Shown here in pieces: positions 1 through 4,697 of a DNA stretch of 7,945 nucleotides (its first letter is position 1; the number at the start of each line of letters is the position of its first letter). The stretch covers positions 1-7,945 of the forward strand of contig CACYCD010000035.1 in NCBI GenBank assembly GCA_902772755.1. The letters are read 5' to 3'. The DNA is from an uncultured Ruminococcus sp. (GTDB taxonomy: Bacteria; Bacillota; Clostridia; Oscillospirales; Acutalibacteraceae). The position numbers were made by a program, and so were the translations under genes. A model generated the notes under the pieces. The model saw nothing but the letters and a program-made list of their open reading frames with translations, was not told where the DNA came from and searched no databases.

Positions 1-1
1 T

Positions 2-175
2 ACTTCGGGAATGATGAAGGGTATCTGTATAGGAGTAGCCTCGGGCATAGCTGTGGGTATGATCGGCGAAAAGATGATCTCAAGCGGAATGAAAACCCCG
101 CTCAAAAAGAAGGTAGACAAAGCCCTCCACGCCATGGGAGAAGTAGTAGATACCGCATCCTATATGTTCAAATAG
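2..175 (+). CDS. 3' end of small glycine-rich hydrophobic protein, YtxH-like (partial)
   Basis: An open frame runs from the window edge to a TAG at 173-175 and gives 57 residues. It starts with a Gly/Ala/Met-rich hydrophobic segment (GICIGVASGIAVGMIG), followed by a basic stretch (TPLKKKVDKALHAMGEVVD) and ends SYMFK. A short glycine-rich membrane segment followed by a Lys-rich amphipathic tail is the layout of the small YtxH-like proteins common in Clostridia, and I recall similar unnamed proteins there. Two ATG codons at 11 and 14 could be starts, but no Shine-Dalgarno sequence stands at the right distance, so the true start is probably upstream of the window. It converges on the M23 peptidase gene across a 134-bp gap. 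No function can be assigned. Confidence 0.6.
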   Translation, partial: TSGMMKGICIGVASGIAVGMIGEKMISSGMKTPLKKKVDKALHAMGEVVDTASYMFK

Positions 176-197
176 TAAATCCAAAAAAAGTCCCTGC

Positions 198-224
198 AAA
201 AAAAGCCTCCCTCTCAGAGGGAGG
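198..224 (-). terminator. Intrinsic terminator of the M23 peptidase gene
   Basis: Read on the minus strand, an 8-bp GC-rich stem (CCTCCCTC-TGA-GAGGGAGG) is followed after one C by seven T residues, the complement of the A-run at 198-204. A second T7 run follows further on (complement of 183-189). This is a standard rho-independent terminator for transcripts from the gene that stops at 310. It shares its hairpin with the left copy of the nested repeat. On the plus strand no T-run follows either hairpin, so it should stop plus-strand transcription poorly. Confidence 0.75.
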
Positions 225-304
225 TGTCACGGCAAAGCCGTGACGGAGGGAGTCCAGCCTCCCTCTTCGAGGGAGGTGGCACAGCTCCGCTGTGACGGAG
301 GGAG
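205..304. repeat. Tandem pair of 48-bp nested-hairpin intergenic repeats
   Basis: Two near-identical 48-bp units lie at 205-252 and 257-304, separated by TCCA. Each has a first hairpin, CCTCCCTC/GAGGGAGG (206-213 with 217-224; 258-265 with 269-276), then a second hairpin (GTCACGGC-AAA-GCCGTGAC at 226-244; CACAGC-TCC-GCTGTG at 280-294), then GGAGGGAG. The second stem differs between copies by a compensatory pair (G-C in copy 1, A-T in copy 2), so pairing is kept while sequence drifts. The terminal GAGGGAG can also pair with the CTCCCTC at the start, which gives two competing folds. The pair sits between converging genes. From memory, similar units are abundant in intergenic DNA of Ruminococcus and Faecalibacterium relatives and may be MITE-like; I see no transposase or clear target-site duplication here. 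Confidence 0.8.
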
Positions 305-309
305 TGCCC

Positions 310-1698
310 TCAATTCGATACATAATTAAGCGGATCCTGTCTGTCCGAGTAGTCATCGCCTGTTCTGACCTCAAAATGGCAGTGGTTTCCGGTTGAAAAG
401 CCTGTTGAGCCGATGGAGGCTATTGTCTGACCCTGAGATACGCTCTGACCCTTGCTCACATGAACTGCCGAAGCGTGACCGTAGAGGGTCTTTGTGCCGT
501 CGCCGTGGTTGATTATGACATAGTTGCCATAGCCCGAATCGTCATAGCCTGCCCACTCCACAGTACCGGCTTTTGAAGCCACTATCGGAGCACCGTAGCA
601 GTCGCCGTCTGCAATGTCAATGCCTGTATGCAGAGAACCCCAGCGGTAGCCAAAGGTTGAAGTTATATTGTGAACAGAGGGAACAGGCCACATAAAGCCG
701 GAACTGCTGACCTTATCGGAGTATACCTTGGTGTCAGCCTTACTGCTACCCCTGAGAATTATCTTGTCTACGGGTTTTTTGATATTTCTGACCGCTGTGA
801 TAACTGCATCCGACTGAACTCCGTTCAGATAAGAAACCGTGTATGTAGTTTCCTGCTTGCCGTCCGTTCCTGCACGCTTGATCTCCTTGTAGGTCTTGGG
901 TCTGGATTTATCGTATTTTGTCTTTGTCGCAAAGGGTATGGTCTCGGTCTCCGTGACCTCTGTTTTTACAAGCACCTGGAGCTTCTTGTCAAGCATTGCC
1001 TGCTTGATCACCTCGTCAGCCTCTGCAACGTCTTCGGTATTGAATATTCCCTCTTTGACCTCAGTTTTTGCCGAAAAGCCAATTTCAAGAGCATCTTCAT
1101 ACTTTTCCGTGTATTCGCTTATGAGGGCGTCAAGTCCTGCTTGGAGTTCCTCCGATGAACGGCAGACGCCTGCAAGCTCACCGTCAATATACAAGCCCGT
1201 GAGGTTGTCAGCCACACTGTCATCGTTCTTTACAAATGCAGTTGAGACCTCCGCAGCGGTGTTGCTGTCGTTGACGACTGTAAGACGGTAAACAGGAGTG
1301 AACTCCTCGTCTACACCGTCGGAAATACGATTGCTGGTAAGCTCTCTCGCCTTCTCTATCACGCTTGTATCGGACACAAGGGCAACTGTTTCTCCCTTAC
1401 AGCTGACCTCCAGACCGTAATCGGCATTTGTCCAGAATGCGACAGTGCCTGCAAGCACAAGCACCGACAGAGCCGGAGCAACGATGTGCTTCATTTTATA
1501 GCCAAAGCTGTGCTTGCCGGTCAGAAGCTTTCCGACCGCCATAAACGGAGCGGCTGCCAAAAACAGTGCCGAGAATATCAGCGGATAACTGCTCTTTTGG
1601 TTCCTTTTGGAGCGGCGGCTTCTGCGTCCGTCTGCTTTGTCCGAAGAATAATATTCAAATATATTTTCATTTTTGTAATCAAAATCCTTGGGTTCCAC
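310..1698 (-). CDS. Membrane-anchored M23 (LytM-type) peptidoglycan endopeptidase with G5 domain
   Basis: The 462-residue product is a putative zinc endopeptidase that cuts peptide cross-links of peptidoglycan outside the cell. The C-terminal M23 domain (about 335-460) has the full set: H357-x3-D361 (HTGID), H408 in LYGH, and H439-C-H441. By LytM homology the zinc ligands are H357, D361 and H441, and the catalytic histidines are H408 and H439, so it should be active. Residues about 241-318 look like a G5 domain (ETIPF start, repeated Thr/Tyr strands), a module often found in wall-binding proteins. Residues 95-240 are extracytoplasmic-looking and unassigned. The N-terminus is basic (GRRSRRSKRNQK) with two hydrophobic stretches, about 38-58 and 71-90, which makes topology ambiguous. 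The start is GTG at 1698, chosen because AAAGGAG (1707-1713) lies 8 nt upstream. A strong promoter and a WalR-like box precede it. It lies downstream of, and in the same direction as, the GH25 lysozyme gene. Confidence 0.92.
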   Translation of the reverse strand: MEPKDFDYKNENIFEYYSSDKADGRRSRRSKRNQKSSYPLIFSALFLAAAPFMAVGKLLTGKHSFGYKMKHIVAPALSVLVLAGTVAFWTNADYGLEVSCKGETVALVSDTSVIEKARELTSNRISDGVDEEFTPVYRLTVVNDSNTAAEVSTAFVKNDDSVADNLTGLYIDGELAGVCRSSEELQAGLDALISEYTEKYEDALEIGFSAKTEVKEGIFNTEDVAEADEVIKQAMLDKKLQVLVKTEVTETETIPFATKTKYDKSRPKTYKEIKRAGTDGKQETTYTVSYLNGVQSDAVITAVRNIKKPVDKIILRGSSKADTKVYSDKVSSSGFMWPVPSVHNITSTFGYRWGSLHTGIDIADGDCYGAPIVASKAGTVEWAGYDDSGYGNYVIINHGDGTKTLYGHASAVHVSKGQSVSQGQTIASIGSTGFSTGNHCHFEVRTGDDYSDRQDPLNYVSN

Positions 1699-1717
1699 CT
1701 GAAAAACTCCTTTGCCT

Positions 1718-1734
1718 GTAACATATTCGTAACA
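1718..1734 (-). promoter_or_regulatory. WalR (YycF)-like box in the M23 gene leader
   Basis: The minus strand reads TGTTAC-GAATA-TGTTAC. This fits the WalR direct-repeat consensus known from Bacillus and Staphylococcus (TGTWAH, 5 nt, TGTWAH) at every defined position with exact spacing. It lies between the predicted -10 element and the ribosome binding site, roughly +6 to +22 of the transcript. In B. subtilis a position downstream of the promoter usually goes with repression and an upstream position with activation, so repression is the simpler guess. M23 hydrolase genes are classic WalR targets, which raises the odds that the site is real. No walR gene is in the window. Confidence 0.5.
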
Positions 1735-1746
1735 GTCACAGCTACC

Positions 1747-1774
1747 ATTATATCATTCGGTAACTATTTTGCAA
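1747..1774 (-). promoter_or_regulatory. Sigma-A-type promoter of the M23 peptidase gene
   Basis: On the minus strand TTGCAA (1774-1769) is the -35 and a perfect TATAAT (1752-1747) is the -10, 16 bp apart. The expected transcript start is near 1740, leaving a leader of about 40 nt before the GTG at 1698 with AAAGGAG at 1713-1707. The -35 lies within an 18-bp palindrome. Confidence 0.7.
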
Positions 1775-1786
1775 TAACTATTGCAA
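1769..1786. promoter_or_regulatory. Palindrome over the -35 element, candidate operator
   Basis: TTGCAATA-AC-TATTGCAA is a perfect 8-bp inverted repeat with a 2-bp centre. Its left arm contains the -35 hexamer of the M23 promoter. An arm length and spacing of this kind suit a dimeric DNA-binding protein, and a protein bound here would cover the -35. It overlaps a direct repeat (TAACTATTTTGCAA at 1761-1774, then TAACTATTGCAA at 1775-1786). The region is AT-rich, so chance is possible. I do not recognise the regulator. Confidence 0.4.
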
Positions 1787-1874
1787 ATCTTCATCACAAA
1801 TAATTACAAGCAAAGAAAATTATTAAATTATTTTGGTAATTATCACAACAAATATTTTTTGCTTTTGCAGAAAA

Positions 1875-2843
1875 TTACTCCCCGTTCCCGTAATCATACA
1901 GACATATATTCAAATCCACATTTCCCTCAATGCCGTCTATCTGTCCTTCGGTGGTATACTGCCAGATCCCAAATTCATAATAATAGTCGGGACGGCTTTC
2001 GTATGAAGCAAGCCAAAATTCCAGCTCTGTCATTCTTGAAAGATCGTACTCATTGTAAAGCTGACTTCTGTTTGCGTAGATCATCGGGGAATAGCCTGAG
2101 TTCTTTATTTTTGAGCAAAAAGCAAGTGCGATATCGGTCAGGGTCTGTCCGTCAATATCATCTGTCCTTGCCTCGTCATATTCATAATGCTCCCAGTCAA
2201 ACACCACGGGATATTTGATATCATAATCCTTTATCAGGTCAAGCACATAGTCGGCCTCTTCCTCTGCCTCCGCCACAGTGACCGCCTGGCTGTAGAAGTA
2301 CACGCCGACATCAAGCCCTGCATTGACTGCACCCTCGATGTTTTGTACGAATTTTTCATCTGTAAACAGTATGCCCTTGTCGCCGTAGCCTCTGCCTCCG
2401 CAGCGGATTACCGCATAGTCCACTCCTGCGTCCCTGACCGAGAACCAGTCGATATCGCCCTGAACATAGCTGACATCGATTCCAATGGTGGATATCTTTT
2501 CTCCGTTGTGCGAATAGGCTAGCAAGCCGTTGTCATCAAGATAAAAGCTGTCGTCATCGTATGTATTTACTGGCATACCGTCAACCGCATCTATATAGAT
2601 GGGGTCGGAATCCTCGCTCAGGCGGACAAGTATCCTGTCGTCACTGTCAGCCCGTGCAGATGCAATGATATTATGCACCGTGTCACCGTTGCCGGCAAGT
2701 GAAGTTATGAACCCCCATACCTTTTTTGACAGCACCCAACCGCCTACCATAAACAATACAGCAAGCAGAATTGAAGTGGGGATTATGATATATCGTTTTT
2801 TGAAACGTTTGTTCTCTTTTGCATGTGATGATCTGTGTGACAT
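1875..2843 (-). CDS. Membrane-anchored GH25 lysozyme (N-acetylmuramidase)
   Basis: The 322-residue product is a family 25 glycoside hydrolase, predicted to cut the MurNAc-GlcNAc bond of peptidoglycan. A basic N-terminus (about 1-17) and one hydrophobic segment (about 18-38) look like a signal anchor that puts the rest outside. Residues 45-118 form a linker that may include a small beta domain. The GH25 domain covers about 119-318: it begins GIDVS (D123), has the catalytic D-x-E in VVFDWEH (D216, E218), and ends with the typical WQYTTEGQIDGIEGNVDLN strand (about 294-312). Start at ATG 2843: AAAGGAG (2851-2857) lies 7 nt upstream. It has its own promoter and is followed after 176 bp by the co-directional M23 gene, which also has its own promoter, so the two need not be one transcript. 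I see no clear intrinsic terminator between them. No wall-binding repeats are visible. Confidence 0.93.
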   Translation of the reverse strand: MSHRSSHAKENKRFKKRYIIIPTSILLAVLFMVGGWVLSKKVWGFITSLAGNGDTVHNIIASARADSDDRILVRLSEDSDPIYIDAVDGMPVNTYDDDSFYLDDNGLLAYSHNGEKISTIGIDVSYVQGDIDWFSVRDAGVDYAVIRCGGRGYGDKGILFTDEKFVQNIEGAVNAGLDVGVYFYSQAVTVAEAEEEADYVLDLIKDYDIKYPVVFDWEHYEYDEARTDDIDGQTLTDIALAFCSKIKNSGYSPMIYANRSQLYNEYDLSRMTELEFWLASYESRPDYYYEFGIWQYTTEGQIDGIEGNVDLNICLYDYGNGE

Positions 2844-2873
2844 GATCTGTCTCCTTTATCGGCTGTTTAGATT

Positions 2874-2902
2874 ACAATACCACATTTTTTTGCCGATGTA
2901 AA
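2874..2902 (-). promoter_or_regulatory. Sigma-A-type promoter of the GH25 lysozyme gene
   Basis: The minus strand shows TTTACA (2902-2897) and TATTGT (2879-2874) with 17 bp between them, about 30 bp ahead of the ATG at 2843. Each hexamer departs from consensus, but the spacing is ideal and no better pair is visible. TGTAAT, overlapping the -10, is an alternative. No second TGTWAH half-site is found at 5-nt spacing, so no WalR box is called here. Confidence 0.5.
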
Positions 2903-2936
2903 CGGAAACAGAAATAATATCACACAATATTCAGAT

Positions 2937-3026
2937 TTAATCGTCACGGCTTGCTATCATCAGACACATAGCAAACACACCTATTGCCGCTCCGATAAAA
3001 AGACCTATAAAAAACCCTGATAACAT
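2937..3026 (-). CDS. DUF3789-like single-membrane-segment microprotein (29 aa)
   Basis: A short frame from ATG 3026 to TAA 2937 encodes 29 residues, beginning MLSGFFIGLFIGAAIGVF and ending ASRDD. It is almost entirely one hydrophobic, glycine-spaced helix with a small charged tail. The pattern FxxGLFxGxxxGVFAMCL is what I recall of the DUF3789 family, which is about 30 residues long and is found in Firmicutes chromosomes, phages and mobile elements. A weak ribosome binding site, AGAAAGG (3038-3044), stands 11 nt upstream. The expected location is the cytoplasmic membrane; the function is unknown. It is co-directional with the GH25 gene, whose promoter follows it, and divergent from spoIIGA, whose start is 69 bp away. 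Chance ORFs of this length occur, but the fit to the family is good. Confidence 0.65.
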   Translation of the reverse strand: MLSGFFIGLFIGAAIGVFAMCLMIASRDD

Positions 3027-3095
3027 ATTTTTTTCAACCTTTCTTATGACAATTTTATTTGCCTTATTATGTAATAATATTATAGGGTGAATTGC
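3027..3095. promoter_or_regulatory. Divergent intergenic region with presumed spoIIGA promoter
   Basis: This 69-bp AT-rich gap must hold the signals for spoIIGA on the plus strand and probably for the microprotein on the minus strand. On the plus strand ATGACA (3046-3051) and TGTAAT (3070-3075) are 18 bp apart. The complement of 3045-3052 (TTGTCATA) matches the core Spo0A box TTGTCGAA at 6 of 8 positions and would overlap that -35, as expected for a Spo0A-controlled spoIIG promoter. The B. subtilis spoIIG promoter has a longer spacer, and AT-rich DNA gives such matches easily, so the assignment is weak. Confidence 0.3.
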
Positions 3096-3887
3096 TTGAC
3101 GATTTATATTGATACTCTGATTTTTACCAATATTATTATTGATTACCTTTTATTGTCACTTACGGCAAAAATTTTAAAGATAAATTACAGATACCGCCGA
3201 CTTATCGCCGGTGCAGTTGTCGGAGGGATTTCGTCCCTGATCATATTATTGCCCGATATGCTGTTTATATTCAATCTTTTGGCAAAGCTTGCCATTGCAA
3301 TTATTATCATTTTGACAGCCTTCGGAAAAAGCTCCCCTGTTGTGTCGGTAAAGCGGATATTTGTATTTTTTCTGATAAGCTCCTGTTTTTCGGGGATAGT
3401 GCTGTTTCTGATGAATCTGATACGCAGTGACTTTGTGGTGATAAACAACGGCACAGTGTATTTTCAACTGTCACCGCTCCTGCTGATAGGCTTCACTGTT
3501 ACAGCGTATGCGATGATCTCCGTAATTGACCGCATAAGGACAGACAAAAGAGATCTGATACACAAGGTATCATTTTTCTACAAGGGTAATAGGTGCAGTT
3601 TTTTGTCAAAGTATGACACCTGCTGTAACATCAGAGAGCCATTCAGCGGAAGTGAGGTGATAATAGTTGAAAGAAAACTGCTTGACGGCTTGGCTTATGA
3701 GGACTATCCCTACCGCATCATACCCTTCAATTCCCTCGGCGGTGAGGGGCTTGTCAGGGGCTTCGTCCCCGATGAGCTGTATATCGACAACGAAAAAATA
3801 AACACCCGTGTTTACATCGGCGTATGTGAAAATGTTTTTAACGGAGAGATCTGTTCAATTTTTAACTATAAAAATATATGTGAGTGA
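3096..3887 (+). CDS. spoIIGA: Pro-sigma-E processing aspartic protease SpoIIGA
   Basis: This is the mother-cell membrane protease that removes the pro-sequence of sigma-E after a signal from the forespore. The N-terminal half has five hydrophobic segments (about 5-25, 33-52, 54-76, 88-110 and 125-145), matching the five-span SpoIIGA topology. The C-terminal half is the cytoplasmic protease domain. Its active-site region reads [21 protein letters not shown] (about 172-192), aligning with the family's D[ST]GNxLxDP; the catalytic Asp is kept (D174) but the following Gly and Asn are both Cys. [12 protein letters not shown] (about 207-218) matches the later R-x-I-P-[YF]-x-S-x-G motif. I chose TTG 3096 because the product then starts [10 protein letters not shown], like B. 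subtilis MKIYLDVIWL, and AGGGTGA lies 5 nt upstream. GTG 3087 is in frame but has no ribosome binding site and would add three residues. The stop overlaps the sigE start by 4 bp. At 263 residues it is shorter at the C-terminus than the B. subtilis protein (about 309). Confidence 0.88.
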   Translation: MTIYIDTLIFTNIIIDYLLLSLTAKILKINYRYRRLIAGAVVGGISSLIILLPDMLFIFNLLAKLAIAIIIILTAFGKSSPVVSVKRIFVFFLISSCFSGIVLFLMNLIRSDFVVINNGTVYFQLSPLLLIGFTVTAYAMISVIDRIRTDKRDLIHKVSFFYKGNRCSFLSKYDTCCNIREPFSGSEVIIVERKLLDGLAYEDYPYRIIPFNSLGGEGLVRGFVPDELYIDNEKINTRVYIGVCENVFNGEICSIFNYKNICE

Positions 3888-4696
3888 TTGTTATGATTAG
3901 AAACTGCTTTAAAAAAACCTTGTGCAAAAACGATTATTCCGCCCTGCACGGCATTCCCGACGATGAGCCGCCGAGGTACGCCGAAGCCTTGGCGAAGGTC
4001 ACTACTTTTTTCAGAAGAATGACCGCAAAAATACTTACCTGCGGAAACAGGATATTTTACATCAACAGCTCAGACACCCTCCCGCCTCCGCTTACTAAGG
4101 ACGAGGAAGCGGAGGCGTTCGGAAGGATAGCCATAGGGGACGATACGGGCAAGAACAAGCTCATAGTACATAACCTGCGTCTTGTGGTGTACATAGCCAA
4201 AAAGTTTGAAAGCTCAAACGTACCTGTTGACGACCTTATTTCAATAGGCACTATCGGGCTGATCAAGGCAGTAAACACATTTTCACCCGAAAGGAGCATC
4301 AAGCTTGCGACATACGCCTCACGGTGCATAGAAAACGAGATACTTATGTATCTGAGAAAAATCGCCAACAAAAAGAACGAGGTTTCAATTGAAGAACCTC
4401 TGAACACCGACTGGGACGGCAACGAGCTTTTGCTGTGTGACGTGCTGGGGAGCGACCCCGATATCGTGAACCGTGACCTTGAAAACGAGCTGGAGCGTGA
4501 CCTTCTGCTGCAGGCAGTCGACAGGCTGAATGAGCGTGAAAAGCTGATCATGGAAATGCGGTTCGGTCTTAACAACAAAAAAGCACTCACCCAAAAAGAA
4601 GTTGCCGACCTGCTGGGGATATCGCAGTCCTATATTTCCAGACTGGAAAAAAAGATAATAAAAAGGCTGAGGAATGACCTCAGCCCTATGGTGTGA
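3884..4696 (+). CDS. sigE: Sporulation sigma factor pro-sigma-E
   Basis: This is the early mother-cell RNA polymerase sigma factor, made as a membrane-associated precursor and cleaved by SpoIIGA. The core is nearly colinear with B. subtilis Sig[11 protein letters not shown] (66-75), region 2 (about 93-165, with [30 protein letters not shown] and [18 protein letters not shown]), [13 protein letters not shown] (177-189), and region 4 (about 210-265, with [15 protein letters not shown] and the helix-turn-helix [19 protein letters not shown]). The cleavage region corresponds to RIFYINSSD (56-64), so the pro-sequence is about 58 residues from the GTG at 3884, roughly twice the 27-29 of B. subtilis. 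Other starts are ATG 3893 (residue 4), TTG 3989 (residue 36, GAGGT 11 nt upstream, giving a 23-residue pro-sequence) and ATG 4019 (residue 46, probably too short). GTG 3884 overlaps the spoIIGA stop (GTGA), suggesting translational coupling. No sigG follows, although it often does in Bacillus and Clostridium. The stop is 1 bp from the convergent purD stop. Confidence 0.95.
   Translation: MIVMIRNCFKKTLCKNDYSALHGIPDDEPPRYAEALAKVTTFFRRMTAKILTCGNRIFYINSSDTLPPPLTKDEEAEAFGRIAIGDDTGKNKLIVHNLRLVVYIAKKFESSNVPVDDLISIGTIGLIKAVNTFSPERSIKLATYASRCIENEILMYLRKIANKKNEVSIEEPLNTDWDGNELLLCDVLGSDPDIVNRDLENELERDLLLQAVDRLNEREKLIMEMRFGLNNKKALTQKEVADLLGISQSYISRLEKKIIKRLRNDLSPMV
4660..4685 (-). terminator. Intrinsic terminator of the purine operon, inside the sigE 3' end
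   Basis: On the minus strand, 12 bp past the purD stop codon, GGCTGAGG-TCATT-CCTCAGCC (4685-4665) forms a perfect 8-bp stem with a 5-nt loop, followed at once by T5 (4664-4660) and, after ATTATC, by T7. It therefore ends the pur transcript within sigE codons for about residues 260-268 (KRLRNDLSP). The same stem forms in sigE mRNA but there lacks an adjacent U-run, so it should terminate mainly leftward transcription. Confidence 0.88.
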
Positions 4697-4697
4697 T

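Noticed and set aside
205..304. Two repeats with a 4-bp spacer considered as a CRISPR fragment
   Set aside because: The spacer is far too short, the units are internally palindromic twice over, and no cas gene is nearby.
670..1158. 162-codon plus-strand open frame opposite the M23 gene
   Set aside because: It lies wholly within a well-supported gene on the other strand, has no ribosome binding site or recognisable domain, and is Cys/Leu-rich as expected for an antisense shadow.
1816..1834. Tandem AAATTATT AAATTATT as a regulatory direct repeat
   Set aside because: Low-complexity AT sequence over two short units; no link to a promoter element.
1800..1843. Inverted repeat ATAATTAC/GTAATTAT as a terminator after the GH25 gene
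   Set aside because: The stem is entirely weak apart from one G-C pair, the loop is 28 nt, and no T-run follows on the minus strand; likely chance in AT-rich DNA.
2921..2936. AATAT-TGTGTG-ATATT hairpin as a terminator for the microprotein gene
   Set aside because: The five-pair A/T stem is too weak and no T-run follows.
4057..4590. 177-codon minus-strand open frame opposite sigE
   Set aside because: Serine/arginine-rich low-complexity translation antisense to a highly conserved sigma factor gene; a shadow.
3884..4696. Possibility that the sigma factor is SigK, SigG or SigF rather than SigE
   Set aside because: The [12 protein letters not shown] processing region, the SigE-like [12 protein letters not shown] segment and the overlap with spoIIGA fit SigE; SigF and SigG lack a cleaved pro-sequence.
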